Positions 23,047 through 38,026 are shown, counted from the stretch's first letter. The stretch is DNA of 64,000 nucleotides from Trifolium pratense (GCF_020283565.1 NC_060061.1:4100010-4164009); one strand, 5' to 3'. A program made the numbers and translations. Notes: a model not told the origin generated them from the sequence alone.

Positions 23047-24532
23047 CTAGGGGTAAACCCGTGCGTTGCACGGGTTCGATTAAATATATAATTAAAATAT
23101 TTTTATAAATGAAAAATAATAATTGTTATAAATATAATAATATCATATAGTTAAATGATAGATATTAAAATAGCATATTTAACTCCTCTTCGATGTATTA
23201 TTGGTCAAAAAAGAATAAGAAAATATGAGACATAAGAGCAATTTAAAGTTCGCTTATAGATATGTCGTAAAATAAATTATAACCTTTAACTTCTAAACTT
23301 TTGCATAGGTCATATACATTCAAATTATTTCTAATGTAGTTGAGACATACATTTTTTTTTTAAAAAAAGCATACCAAATCCATGGTTTAAATAGAAGGAA
23401 AACTTCCGATCAAATGGACGTGCTCCACAATCATCACACTGCAATGACCACATTTATTGCATAAAGCAATCTTTAAACTTCAATCCTTAAAAAGATGAAA
23501 AATGGATATTGAAAATAGAATAACATTCATATATATAGACATAATTTGCTAAAATATCTATACATAGAAAACATACAAAATAATTTAAATACAAAAAATG
23601 AGAGAGCATGACTAAACAAAAAGTATGTGATACAGGTGAATAGATATTAGTTATATAAGGATCATGGTTACATTGAGAAGCATTCCAACAGTCATAAGAT
23701 TTAATTGTAATGAGTGTTTAGTTATCATTGCATTATATTTTTACAGATTAACTATGCAAATGTTAATTTATAGCATAAGAAATTAGATCTCTTTATGCAA
23801 AAACCACAATAACACATGAAGTTTAATTCTTTTCATTTTAGTGTGCTGTTTCTTTTGCAGATAATCAAAAGTCACACTATTAATTGGTGTTTCCAATTAT
23901 TTGCAATTAAGCATAAAATAAATCTCATAACTGATTTCAATTATTTTTTCTTCTATGGACCAATAATAAACATGTTATTGTTCTCGTATTTATCAATTCT
24001 CTTTTCTAAAAAGTCTAGTATCAAATATAAAATTATATTCATAGTTATACAATAACTTTAGTAAAATTGCATATTATTAAAAAAAATTCTAAGGAAGATT
24101 TTTTTTTTGTTTATCAGAGAATTTTTTAGTAAAGTTGGACGCAAAAATGTCAATATGGCGCAATTCAGTTTTTTCTCAATTACATTATATACTATCATTT
24201 ATCATTATAAGTCCAAATTTAGTAGAACGCTGAGACAAATAATATAAGAATACATCATTGTTTGTTGACATATCTTCTTGTGAGAATTTCATTTTAGAAT
24301 TCCAACAATCATGAGAATTTGATGATCATAGTATCATTTATGTCTCTCTCTAAACCATAACCGAGATATAAATTTGTAGGTCTTATAATATTAGTTTGTC
24401 ACTTTTAATTAAATTTTTCATTTTTCATTTTTCATTATTGATATATTCTTTTGTAAGAAATTCTCTTAGAGGTGCCACATCATCACAAAGAAGGCCTAAA
24501 AGCAATTCAAGCTTCTTTTTAATAATAAAAGA
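23047..24532 (-). mobile_element. Helitron-like element (innermost 5' end and shared 3' end)
   Basis: Minus strand. The 3' end has a 9-bp-stem hairpin, AACCCGTGC / GCACGGGTT (23056-23075), followed by TACCCCTAG and then T, the Helitron pattern of a hairpin, CTAG and insertion before T. The 5' end reads A|TCTTTTATTATTAAAAAG at 24532, followed by GATGATGTGGCA, as in other plant Helitrons. No terminal inverted repeats and no target duplication, as expected. No Rep/helicase frame recognised. Which of the three 5' ends (24532, 27236, 27563) pairs with this 3' end is uncertain. Confidence 0.7.
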
Positions 24533-27500
24533 TGTTATGTCAATTTTCAAGATATAATTTGGCCGATCAATATAATAGATATCCAACCATAAAAAATATG
24601 GATTAACATATATGAAGAATATGAAATACAAAATGGATAAATAATAAAAGGGTGAAACTGAATATACAATAGATGATAAGATATTCTTATATGAGTGACT
24701 ATTTGTTTTACAAATTTCTCGTAAGGATGCATGAAAATCAATAGATACTTTAGTCAATATTCTGCCATAGAAATCAATAAATTAGTGAAGGCATACATGA
24801 AAAGTAAGAAAAGAACATAAGACATTATTAAAAGTAATACGTACCTAAGAGTTATTTTGGAGAAAGTAAATGATGACTCAAACAAAAAATTTATAAATTA
24901 GTAAATACCTTTTTCTTCCTCTGGTTCTATCACATGGATCTGGAGTAAGTAGACTAAAATAATATAACGTTCTATGTTATCGATAACAAATGAACAACCA
25001 ATATCAATAAATAAATGAGAAAAATAAGATTGTTTACTTACAATCATTGTTATGATAAAAAATATATTTTAAAGATAACTTTTAAATGAACAATATAATT
25101 TGATAAGAGTAATTGAGTATACCGGCCTTTTCATCCATTAACATTCTATTGTAGTGAAAAATTATTTCTTTCAACCTACACATGAAGAACAAAAACTAAA
25201 CATTAGTACAAATGAATATTGTTAGATATCAATACATAACACCATGGTAGAAATACGCTCAAAGATTGAGTGAAAATATCAATTATTAAGATTTAGAAAT
25301 AATAAGTAGAAAAAGAATGTGGGGTGGTGGTTATAAAGAGTGAGAGTGAACCTATTAGTCACTAAACTTTCTCATTTTATAGTAAAGTGTTTTTCTAGCT
25401 CATACCACTTTCTAGCTCTAGAATTTGAAAGAAAAACCTATCATAATACATAGCACATACCACTTTTTTTTTCCTTAGTATTGAAAGAATATATTTTGTG
25501 GTTATATTGGTCCCTTTTAATTCATTTAGGAACCAATTAACTTGCAATGAAGAGAGACACACGTTTTTTTTTATTAAATTCAGCTCTTTAAGGGATTGAT
25601 CAAAGAGGTTTGGAATATCAAAGTGACTCACTTGCTTGAAATATAATGATTCCTTTTTTGTATTAGTATTAGTATTGAAAGAATTCCAATAGTCATGAAT
25701 ATTTTGTGGTTATATAAATCTTATATATTAGTTGGTCCATTTTAATTTAATAATTTTTCATTTTAGTTAGTTGGTCCCTTTTAAGAAGTTATATAGTGAT
25801 AATTTGATATATTGATAATTAAAATTAAAATGATTTAATTAAAGATAATTAAAATTAAAATGATTTAATCAAAGGAGATGATGAAAAGGTTTTTTAATAG
25901 AGATTGTAAACTTGATAATTTGATATATTGATAATTAAAATTAAAATGATTTAATTAAAGGAGATGATGAAAAAGTTTTTTAATAGAGATTGTAAACTTT
26001 TCTTGTAGAGTGCCACATCATCAAAATACTTGATTGTGAGCAACTCAACATTCCTTTTATAAATTAGTAAATACCTTTTTCTTCCTCTGGTTCTATCACA
26101 TGGATCTGGAGTAAGTAGACTAAAATAATATAACGTTCTATGTTCTCGATAACAAATGAACAACCAATATCAATAAATAAATGAGAAAAATAAGATTGTT
26201 TACTTACAATCATTGTTATGATAAAAAATATATTTTAAAGATAACTTTTAAATGAACAATATAATTTGATAAGAGTAATTGAGTATACTGGCCTTTTCAT
26301 CCATTAACATTCTATTGTAGTGAAAAATTATTTCTTTCAACCTACACATGAAGAACAAAAACTAAACATTAGTACAAATGAATATTGTTAGATATCAATA
26401 CATAACACCATGGTAGAAATACGCTCAAAGATTGAGTGAAAATATCAATTATTAAGATTTAGAAATAATAAGTAGAAAAAGAATGTGGGGTGGTGGTTAT
26501 AAAGAGTGAGAGTGAACCTATTAGTCACTAAACTTTCTCATTTTATAATAAAGTGTTTTTCTAGCTCATACCACTTTCTAGCTCTAGAATTTGAAAGAAA
26601 AACCTATCATAATACATAGCACATACCATTTTTTTTTTCCTTAGTATTGAAAGAATATATTTTGTGGTTATATTGGTCCCTTTTAATTCATTTAGGAACC
26701 AATTAACTTGCAATGAAGAGAGACACACGTTTTTTTTTATTAAATTCAGCTCTTTAAGGGATTGATCAAAGAGGTTTGGAATATCAAAGTGACTCATTTG
26801 CTTGAAATATAATGATTCCTTTTTTGTATTAGTATTAGTATTGAAAGAATTCCAATAGTCATGAATATTTTGTGGTTATATAAATCTTATATATTAGTTG
26901 GTCCATTTTAATTTAATAATTTTTCATTTTAGTTAGTTGGTCCCTTTTAAGAAGTTATATAGTGATAATTTGATATATTGATAATTAAAATTAAAATGAT
27001 TTAATTAAAGATAATTAAAATTAAAATGATTTAATCAAAGGAGATGATGAAAAGGTTTTTTAATAGAGATTGTAAACTTGATAATTTGATATATTGATAA
27101 TTAAAATTAAAATGATTTAATTAAAGGAGATGATGAAAAAGTTTTTTAATAGAGATTGTAAACTTTTCTTGTAGAGTGCCACATCATCAAAATACTTGAT
27201 TGTGAGCAACTCAACATTCCTTTTACTTGTAAAAGATTGCATGATGTGAGAAAATGGATAGGTTATTGCACATTTATACAGGATACTACTCAACTACAAA
27301 TATGTTTAATTTTGTAAACGTTTTTTATATATGAAAAGTTGTGCTCTTTCAAGTTCTAGAGGATTAACACAATCATAAATTATATGAAAATTTTCCGTTT
27401 TGTTTTAGGAGTATTTAATTTTAGTTGGTCCCTTTTAATTTAATTTTTCATTTTTTCATTTTTTAGTATTGATATATCCTTTTGTAAGCAATTTTATTAG

Positions 27501-27563
27501 AGGTGCCACATCATCACAATGAAGGCTTTGGAGCAACTCAACCTTCCTTTTACTAGTAAAAGA
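24533..27563 (-). mobile_element. Outer Helitron-like segments with two further 5' termini
   Basis: Two more 5'-type termini occur on the minus strand: A|TCTTTTACAAGTAAAAGG at 27236 and A|TCTTTTACTAGTAAAAGG at 27563. Each is followed by GTTGAGTTGCTC and GATGATGTGGCA. They imply nested insertions of the same family. A second, decayed hairpin (ACCGTGCG...) at 22983-23000 could be the 3' end of an outer copy. The interior is A+T-rich and non-coding. Confidence 0.6.
24892..27223. repeat. 1166-bp tandem duplication inside the Helitron region
   Basis: Copy 1 is about 24892-26057 and copy 2 about 26058-27223, joined head to tail with a constant offset of 1166. By eye they differ at about five positions (for example GTTATCG/GTTCTCG, ACCGGCC/ACTGGCC). 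The joint shares TTTATAAATTAG with the left border. Each copy also holds an internal repeat of about 115 bp (GATAATTTGATATATTG ... GATGATGAAAA). An apparent 78-codon frame occurs once per copy but looks like chance. Confidence 0.92.
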
Positions 27564-29655
<2,092 letters not shown>

Positions 29656-29689
29656 AATTTTTTTTTATAAACAATGTTAGTTGTTAGTA

Positions 29690-29805
29690 TTACAATGTTA
29701 TGTTAGTTTTTTCTTTTTTGCCATGACTCAGACCCTTGACCTCCTGCTCCTTAACTCTTAGCTCAACCAGATTAACCAGCTGAGCTACCAATCACACCCC
29801 ATAAT
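29690..29805 (-). mobile_element. tRNA-derived SINE head
   Basis: On the minus strand: a box-A-like TGGTAGCTCAGCTGGTTAAT and, about 40 bp later, a box-B-like GGTCAAGGGTCTGAGTC, then an A-rich stretch. This is the Pol III promoter pair of a tRNA-related SINE. It abuts the NUMT. Target duplications are unclear. Confidence 0.55.
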
Positions 29806-31394
29806 TGTATGTGATTGTGAATTTCAATAGTGTTAATCACTTCGTCTACAAATAAATATTGAAGGTGTTTTTTAAACAATTATCGTAATTTGGTCAAAAT
29901 TTAGGTTTTTTCTTAAAATATGGGTGATTTTTTGTTCTCCTTAAAATTTGTAAGGAATGGAGTATATAATTTAGTTACCAGTAATTTAGTGATGAGAAAG
30001 TTGATATGTGCATCTTGTGGTCTTGTTTGTGTAGGCACATAAGGAATGAACATATAAACATTTAACTATTCAAGCAGATTAAAGTCATTGAGTCACAATA
30101 GGGAATTCGTAGAAGCTTAAATTTGTTTAGCGGATTTATTTGGCTAATAATGAATAAGGAAGAAAGGGGTGAGAAAGAAAAAGAATGCTGACTTACGGAA
30201 ACAAAATTAGACAGACAAAAGAGGAATTTGAGGTTATATTGGGCTTGGGCTTAGAGTTTGACATGTTATAAGAATTTTTCTCCTTCCCTTCCCACGTTTC
30301 TTTTATACCCCCAATATTCCGCTTTTGCCCCTATTCAAAAATTATACAAATTGTACTTTTTTCGCTCACGTACAGGTTTGGAATTTTTTTTTCCAAAAAA
30401 ATGCATTTCATACGCAGAAAGGCATTTTCGTTCCTCTTCGTCTCCTAACTTATCACATTTGTTCCTCTTCACTCAAAGTACAAATTTGTTCCTCTCATCT
30501 CGTTTATTATAAAAGTAAGTTTTATGCTATAGTTAAGTGTATTTTAGGTTCATGTTTAAAAATTGCAGGCAACGAAAATTTCGGAACATATTTTCCGATT
30601 TTTCCTAGGAGAAATTTTGGAAAATATTTTTCGTTATAAACGTGTGTTAGAGGGTGTTTTATTTTTACGAACCTACAACCTGCTAATGCAACTAACCATG
30701 CCTCAAAGAGTGTAGAGTCTTTGTCAATCCTCTAATGTTTGATTTTCGTCCACCACTCCAAGGAAAAACGCAAGCTTCTTTGAGAGAGATATTATGATTG
30801 AGTAATGAAGAAGTGATGCACATCTTTCCAAAATTTCCGAACTTGAACATGAGCGGAAAATATTTTCCGAAACTTAGGTTCAAGGGAAAAGGGAAGTTTG
30901 GGGGGGGGGGGATAATAAATACTTTGGGGGATTTGGCTTATTTTGTGGGCTTATGCAAATAAATAAACTTTTATGTTAATTCATAAGTTTTGACTAACGA
31001 AAATTATATTTTTATAAGCCGTTTTCTCATAAACTACTTTGAAAAACTTACAATAATACATAAAAGTTTATTTATTTGTATAAGTTGTTTTGCATAAGCT
31101 TAAAAATAAGGATCTTTTAAGTCTAACTTCATCACTAGTAAACTTCAACATAACAGAACTTTTTAAAAACAAAGTGAATTTATTTCATATCATTTTGAAT
31201 AAGAGTAAACAAGCCAAATTTGAACATCAAAATAAAAATGAGGTATAAGAATGATGCTTTGAACAAAGAAGTTGCTAATTACCACAAGCTGACAGTTTTG
31301 TTGGTGAGGTGTGAGACATCAAATGAGTACTAACTAGGAGATTCAGTTTAAATCCTAGAAACTAAGGTAAGCCTACTAACATTTGCTCTAGCAA
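29806..31394. other. Intergenic stretch with repeat fragments
   Basis: Contains a relative of the 8.1-kb MITE at about 30945-31105 and, near 30585-30625 and 30820-30870, TTCGGAACATATTTTCCG / GGAAAATATTTTCCGAAAC words that recur at 45550-45650 (TTCGGAACGCGTTTTCCG). No gene supported. Confidence 0.45.
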
Positions 31395-31625
31395 TAATTC
31401 TCCAAGTGCTAAGAGGAATGTTATCCCAACACTTATCATTCATAGATTTCCACTCATATTCTGTAGCTCAATTTGGACAGGTTCAATTAATGATTACTAA
31501 CGAAGTTGCTTTCAACAAGTTTCAGCAATAGGAGTTAAGATCCTAATCCTAACTCCAGCAATAGAGCATGAAAAGAATAGATGCCAACAATGTTCCACAT
31601 TGGTATCGCAAAACACATCCCCTAC
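31395..31625 (-). pseudogene. LINE remnant: zinc-binding region next to reverse transcriptase
   Basis: Minus-strand translation includes CVFCDTNVEHCWHLFFSCSI, the Cys/His pattern of the zf-RVT domain found at the end of plant non-LTR reverse transcriptases and their captured relatives. It is short, with stops on either side, so a dead fragment. Confidence 0.65.
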
Positions 31626-33006
31626 GATCAGGATTTGCTGTAGTAAGAAAAAATGCAGTAATACACAGTAACTAGTCTCGTACATTGATTTTACATTAGA
31701 CGATTTATATTAAACATGCATCAAAGTAATCTTGACCATTTATTGAAATCGGACGATTGATACTGTAACTGCGTTAAAGCACAACATTTGCCCATCCCCT
31801 GGTAGGACAAAAAACTCCCAATGATAATCTTTTAGCTCTGTTAATCTTTTAAATCAATGATAATGCCACATTACACCCCTTTAAGAAAAAACTATTTTTT
31901 AACATCAAAAGCAATTGCCATTGAGAACTAAGGAGATACAATTTATACAAAAACATTATGACATCAAATTTTTTCACTGCAGACACAGAATACCTTGAGT
32001 AAGAGTTACCTGTATGTAGTTCACTTATTATTTTAATCCACACAAGCTTAACAGTTCTAACGTTCACAATGAAATGGGAAATTGTGTAACTCAAATCTCA
32101 AAACTAAGAAGACAGTTTGCACATGGAGGGATGGGTAATCTTAAACAACCATACTATTAATCAAATCTAAACTGTTTCAAAAAACTATTAATTATATCTC
32201 AAGAAAAGGACTTCTCATTAAACAAATTAACTCTTGCTGAATCTCCCTTGGGATGTCTATCCACCACCATATTTGTATTGTATTGTATTCTATTGAATAC
32301 AATTTATGTCTGCAAACATGTTCTTTGGCAAACAAACACTGTTATTTCCAACACATACGATGATAAATTAAATTGCTTAAAACACGGTTACACAAATGAA
32401 ATGAGGAGTTATCAAACATCGATGGCATATCCAGAAACAGATTGGAAGCTACCTATAGTAGGTGTATAATTGAACTACATGCATGGATTGATAATTGATG
32501 AACATTAATGCAGAATCAAAATCTAAAAGCTAGTAGAATATCATAATCAAAATCAAAATCAAAATCAAAATCTAATAGCATATCAGAATCAAATTTGAGA
32601 GGCTAAAAAGAGAAATGAGTTATCCCAAATCTCATTGCATAAAATCAATAGAAATGAAATGATCATCAACTATAATAATACATATACTAAATTAGAAAGC
32701 AAAAGTTTCCGTGGCCATGAATTGTGATCTCCAATTCATTCCAATACATACATTTTTTTTTCCTTCTCTACAAGCTAGTAGAATATTCATAACAAAGTAA
32801 AATCAATACGTAGAACCTTTCTCCTCTTACATTCACATATCTTTCTGCATCATCAATCCAAAAGAAGCCTTGAACAAACTCTTGTGTAGTAGTTTTCCTC
32901 CATAGTCGCATAGAGGATGATCTCAGCCACAATAACAAAAACGTGACTAACTGACTTGTGTCATTTGTAAAGGGAAAGGGTGAGAGTAGATAAAATACCA
33001 AAAGAA
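31626..33006. other. Spacer and 3' UTR of the LRX gene
   Basis: No gene supported. A short (AAATC)n-like run is at 32545-32575. Minus-strand transcript from the LRX gene probably ends here. Confidence 0.4.
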
Positions 33007-35241
33007 TCAATAGTAAGGTGGTGGTGGAGGCGATGCGTATGGGAGTCCAGCGATTGGTGGCAATGGCCCTCCATATGCAGGGGTGGGTGGTGGAGGAGAC
33101 CATAATACGGGGGGTGGTGGAGGCCAGCTGTAATGAACATGGGGTGGTGGTGGGGAACTGTAATGCACAGGGAATGGATGTGGTGGTGACGGAGGAGTAT
33201 ATTGAAATGGTCGATGTGGTGGTGATGGAGGACTATATTGAAATGGTGGATGTGGAGAAACATATACTGGTGGCGGTGGTGTGGAAGAAGAAGATGGTGG
33301 TGGTGGTGGTGGGGCTGGATCTTCACAAGGTGGTGATGGTGACGGATGAGGTCCTACAGAAGGCGGTGGAGATTGATATGGTGGTGTTTGTGGTGGTAAA
33401 TGAACAGGGGAATGAGGGGGCGATGGAGGTGGAGGCGGCGATTGGCCATAATGAGGGCCTGCCGGTGGTGGTAAATACACCGGCGGAGAAGAGTGTGTTG
33501 GTGGTGGAAAGGAAGGTGGCACTACAGGCTTTGGTGGAGAGAAAGGTGGTGTTCCTGGTGGTGGTGGTGAAAGAATAGGGGAATGAGGGGGTGATAGAGG
33601 TGGAGGAGGCAATTGGCCATAATGAGGAGCTGTCGGTGGTGGTAAAAACACCGGCGGAGAAGAGTGCGTTGGTGGTGGATAGAAAGGTAAGAAAGGTGGC
33701 ACTACCGGCGTTGGTGGAGAGGAAGGTGTTGTTCCCGGCGGTGGTGAAAAAACAGGGGAATGTGGGGGCAATGATGGTGGTGAATGAGTTGGAGGAGGCG
33801 ATGAGCCATAATGAGGATCAGGAGATGGTGGTGAATTTAGTGGCGGAGATGGTGGCATAGTATGTGACGGTGGCGACACCACAGGAGTTGTTGGAGATGG
33901 AGGTGGTGAATGCACATCCGGAGGAGAGTGCGTTGGTGGAGGAGATGAAGGTGACACTACCGGCGGTGCTGGGGAAATAGGTGTCCCTGTGGACGGTGGT
34001 GGAGAAGAAGGTGCAGCTCCAGGCGGTGATGGAGAGATAGGTGTCACTGTTACCGGTGGCGGAAGAGAAGGTGATACAGCTGGCGGTGATACTCCCGGTG
34101 GTGACGGAGATATAGGTGACACTGCCGGCGATGGTGAAGGCGAAGATGGATCAAACGGTTTACACTTAAACGACTTACAATCCACCGGTTTAGACAAAAC
34201 CGACGCACATTCTCCAGAAGATCTCTGTAACGGCCTCGACGGCAAACAATTTCTCTTATCATCAACCGCCGGCAAAGCAGCACACGCCGGAGGTTCACCA
34301 GTAAAGAAATTATCAGAAAACGTAAAGTTCTTAAGATTAGGCAACATACAAATACTCGCCGGAATTTTACCAGAAAACACATTATGCGCCACATTAAGTT
34401 GCTCCAAACTTACCGCACCGCCAATAGCCGACGGTAACGAACCAACCAACTGATTAAAACTCACATCGAAAACTGTGAGATTCTTCAATAATCCAATCTC
34501 AGAAGGTAAACATGACTTAAACAAATTATTCAAAAAATTGATTTCGTTTAAGTTAGACATGTTCCCTAAACTGGAAGGAATGCATCCATGGAATTTGTTA
34601 TTTGCCAAAACGACAACGGAAACAGGCGAATTACCAAAATTATCAGGTAACTCAAACGCAAAACGATTGTCGTTTATGAAAATCGCGTCTAAGTCTTTAT
34701 CAAAAAGCGCTTTTGGAACCGTACCTTCGAATTCATTGAACCTTATATCCAAAAACTTGAGAACAGGAAGGTTTAATACAACTTCTGGAAACTTCCCCGC
34801 GAATCTGTTATTACTGAGATCCAATTCGAAGAGAAGTTTCAATTTGTTGAAAGTGTGTGGTACAGTGCCACAGAATCTGTTAGAGTTTACGTGGAAAAGT
34901 GCGAGATCTGTTAAGAGATCAAGCTCATCAGGTAAATAACCGGCAATGTCGGCGTGATTGAGATCGATACCGGCGACTGTGCGTATTTTAGGGTTGTCTA
35001 ATGCTTGAGCACAGTAAATGCCGGTGTAGTTGCATACATTGGATCCAACCCAATTTGTAGTGAAATTTAATGGATCAGAGAGAATGGATTGTTTCCATGA
35101 TTGTAATGCTGTGTAAGCGTCTCTGATACGGTTGTTTTCAAAGACAAGAGATGGGTCATCGGTTGCAAGAGCTGAAAGAGAGAGTGTGTTTATGGTTAGA
35201 AACAGTGTAATGAGGAAGAATGTTTGTGTTTTTTTCATCAT
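33007..35241 (-). CDS. Leucine-rich repeat extensin-like protein (LRX)
   Basis: Single exon, 744 residues. Order: signal peptide (about 1-26, hydrophobic FFLITLFLTI); N-terminal LRR cap (AYTALQSWKQ, WVGSNVCNYTGIYC); about ten leucine-rich repeats over roughly 85-325, with typical LDLSNNRFAGKFP and FDVSFNQLVGSLP units; a Cys-rich hinge (about 330-370: NCLPSRPLQRSSGEC, CKSFKCKPF); and a C-terminal extensin domain (about 373-744) of SPPPP, SPSPP, PPTHSPP and PPPYY units. LRX proteins are secreted to the cell wall; the LRR part binds RALF peptides and the Hyp-rich part anchors in wall polymers, linking wall state to growth (family knowledge). The canonical LRX layout and intronless form are intact. 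Tyr content in the extensin part is low, so crosslinking may be limited. Whether it is a vegetative or a pollen LRX cannot be told. Upstream lie GGTGGT and GGAGGA runs (35355-35400). Confidence 0.95.
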   Translation of the reverse strand: MMKKTQTFFLITLFLTINTLSLSALATDDPSLVFENNRIRDAYTALQSWKQSILSDPLNFTTNWVGSNVCNYTGIYCAQALDNPKIRTVAGIDLNHADIAGYLPDELDLLTDLALFHVNSNRFCGTVPHTFNKLKLLFELDLSNNRFAGKFPEVVLNLPVLKFLDIRFNEFEGTVPKALFDKDLDAIFINDNRFAFELPDNFGNSPVSVVVLANNKFHGCIPSSLGNMSNLNEINFLNNLFKSCLPSEIGLLKNLTVFDVSFNQLVGSLPSAIGGAVSLEQLNVAHNVFSGKIPASICMLPNLKNFTFSDNFFTGEPPACAALPAVDDKRNCLPSRPLQRSSGECASVLSKPVDCKSFKCKPFDPSSPSPSPAVSPISPSPPGVSPPAVSPSLPPPVTVTPISPSPPGAAPSSPPPSTGTPISPAPPVVSPSSPPPTHSPPDVHSPPPSPTTPVVSPPSHTMPPSPPLNSPPSPDPHYGSSPPPTHSPPSLPPHSPVFSPPPGTTPSSPPTPVVPPFLPFYPPPTHSSPPVFLPPPTAPHYGQLPPPPLSPPHSPILSPPPPGTPPFSPPKPVVPPSFPPPTHSSPPVYLPPPAGPHYGQSPPPPPSPPHSPVHLPPQTPPYQSPPPSVGPHPSPSPPCEDPAPPPPPPSSSSTPPPPVYVSPHPPFQYSPPSPPHRPFQYTPPSPPHPFPVHYSSPPPPHVHYSWPPPPPVLWSPPPPTPAYGGPLPPIAGLPYASPPPPPYY

Positions 35242-37059
35242 TTTAGAAATGCACTAAATGGTGAGGTGATTTCTTCACGTTTGCATTTCTTTGTTTTGTT
35301 TTTTTTGTGTTTTGTATTACAAGTGTGAGGAGGTTTGAAATTTGTGGAGGATGAAGTGGTGGTGGTGGTGGTGGCTGAGGAGGAGGAGGAGGAGGAGTAG
35401 TTTTGTGTTGTGTGGATTTTGGAGGTGTGTGTGTGTGTGAGAGAGGTTTAAAGAAGTGAAGTTATTCCAAATCCAAGTATGGAGTATACGCGTATCCTGG
35501 CAGCCAGCTACTCTACTGCAAATAATAATAATGGAGTAATAATTAGATTTTTGAATAATTGTGTTGTCCTTCTGATGCAGTTACACTTTTGTCTATGTGT
35601 CTCTTATTTGGATTTAAATATTTATTGATTTTGGCAGACCTATCTCATATAAATAATCACAATTACTACTAGTAGTACTATTGATTAAGATAACTTACTG
35701 TTAATTTAATTTAACTAGGGTGGATACATGCTTATAAAAACAAAACTAGGGTGGATACATGGTAATTAAAGAATTTAATTAAAAGTAGAAATTTTAGATT
35801 AAAAAAATTAACATTTTGAATCTTAAATTAAGACAAATCTAAAACATGTTCATTTAAAACCAACTATAGGGAGTAATATTAATTAATAATTTGATTTTGT
35901 TAATAAAACATTAATGGGAGTAGTTTAAAAATGGAAGGTTATAAAAGAAAAAATGTATTATCATGTGAGCTTAACATGTCTTTTTATTAAAATAAAGCTT
36001 CAAAAATTGAAATAGTATCTAATGTTGGACATAATTAGAACCATTAGATAGTATTTCAATTTTTAGAAGATAAAATGACAAAATTATTAGGGTCTTACTA
36101 ACATGTGCCATAAGGGCAGATGTTAAGAATCTAAAATTAGAAATGTTTTCTTAAATTTTGTGTAATTAATTTGTGATCAAGTTTAAAAATGGAATTAAAT
36201 ACATGAATTATGATCAAATATTTTTTTTTTTAATCACTAACATGTGTCTTAGAGCACATTTTAACTTTCCTCAAATTATATACTCACACATTATGTGGAG
36301 GAGCCCAGTTCGAATCTGATCATAACACATTTGTTGCCAAAATAACATTTCTCAAAGAGAAAAACCTATTTGTGCTAGACAAAAATTGTGATTTTAAATT
36401 GAGTTAGTTAACTTAGAGTCTATAATTAATTGGAAACATTATTTTTTTAGAGGAATTAGTAATTGGAAACATGTTAGCATGATTGTTGACTTATACTAAA
36501 ATATGAGTTGGCGGTGCCGTATTTAGGCTTAGTAGAGTAAGCTAAATTGTTGAATTAATGAATGAATCATGGAATTTATGTTTGGTTGTTGAGCTTGCAA
36601 GACATTTGTGTTATTCTTCTCCCTACTGGCGGTGAGACGCGGATAAGTGCTTTTAGTTTGATGTTTAGTTGTCATGAAAATGTTTTATGAAAAATTAATG
36701 AACTTTTGTACTGTAAAATATAAAGTGGAGCAATTTTGTTTGGATGTGTTGTCAAAAAACCGTAAATATCTCGCAGAAAATGACGGTATCTGGATTCTCC
36801 ATGTTGGACTTTTTCAGTTTTCCTACGATCTCGTGAAAGTTAGTATTTTTTTTGGGTCAAAGAACGATCCCGTGAAAGTTGAGACCCATTACTTGATAAG
36901 TGCTACCCCACCGTGCGTCCCACAACAATAAAAGAAAAAACAAACAATACATGTGTGCTCTTATAGTGGATCAGAGTTTGTTTGGGTCACAAGAAGTCAT
37001 GGACATATTTAGAACCATGTTTCCAAACGTTGTTTCTTTATAGATCTACTCATAACTCA
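35242..37059. other. LRX promoter side and A+T-rich spacer
   Basis: The first 200 bp contain (GGT)n/(GGA)n and (GT)n runs near the likely transcript start. A relative of the TTAACATGTG repeat occurs at about 35965-36265. No further gene: short open frames near 36.7-36.9 kb show no known domain. Confidence 0.45.
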
Positions 37060-37067
37060 TGTGTAGG

Positions 37068-37601
37068 CAGTGGCGGAGCCAGGATTATAGCGGAGCTTGG
37101 GCACAATTTTAACCACAATATTTTTTTGGATAGCATGAGTTAAAACAAAAAAAAAAACCTAATTTATTTTCAAAATCAGTTTGAAGAAATCAAAGACAAT
37201 TGAGATTGAAGAAATCAAAGTAACAACAGAGCAAAACCCAACCCAACAACACAAAAATTCTAGATTGAGATTTAAGAATAATACCTAAAGTGAGAGATTG
37301 AGCGGTTGAGAGAAAGAGAGAGATTGGGCGGTCGGCGACTGAGAGAGAGATTGAGTGGCTGACTTTTGAGAGAGATTAGGCGAGGGAGATGGAGATTGAT
37401 CGGCAACTGAGACTGAGAGAGATCGACGGCGGTGAGGGCGATGGCGAGCGTTCTGACTTTGAGAGAGAGAAGCAGCTTGTTCGTTTTTTTTATTTTTTTT
37501 TACTTTCTATTTATCAGTTTTATGTTATTTAAAAAAAAAAAAATAGGTGGGACAGAGCCTGGGCACGTGCCCAGGCATGCTGTATGCTAAAACCGCCACT
37601 G
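37068..37601. mobile_element. hAT-type non-autonomous DNA transposon
   Basis: Begins CAGTGGCGGAGCC and ends AACCGCCACTG, i.e. 9-bp perfect inverted ends (CAGTGGCGG). Flanked by the 8-bp direct repeat TGTGTAGG at 37060-37067 and 37602-37609, the target size of the hAT superfamily. 534 bp with a GAGAGA-rich interior; no transposase. Confidence 0.85.
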
Positions 37602-37715
37602 TGTGTAGGGGTCGATTCAGAGGTTAATAGTACCTTAGTACTCGTAGATGGTAAGTAATTGGTGCATGTGTAAAAAACAATTACACGGATGAATAAAATG
37701 TATGTGTAAAAAAAA

Positions 37716-38010
<295 letters not shown>

Positions 38011-38026
38011 ATATATATATATATAT

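Noticed and set aside
25395..26797. Two nearly identical 78-codon minus-strand frames
   Set aside because: They are simply the two copies of the 1166-bp duplication inside non-coding Helitron DNA; no domain, no gene context.
33018..34939. Long plus-strand open frames (up to 186 codons, Val/Gly-rich) opposite the LRX gene
   Set aside because: They mirror the proline-codon-rich extensin domain; the minus-strand frame has a signal peptide, LRRs and a complete domain order.
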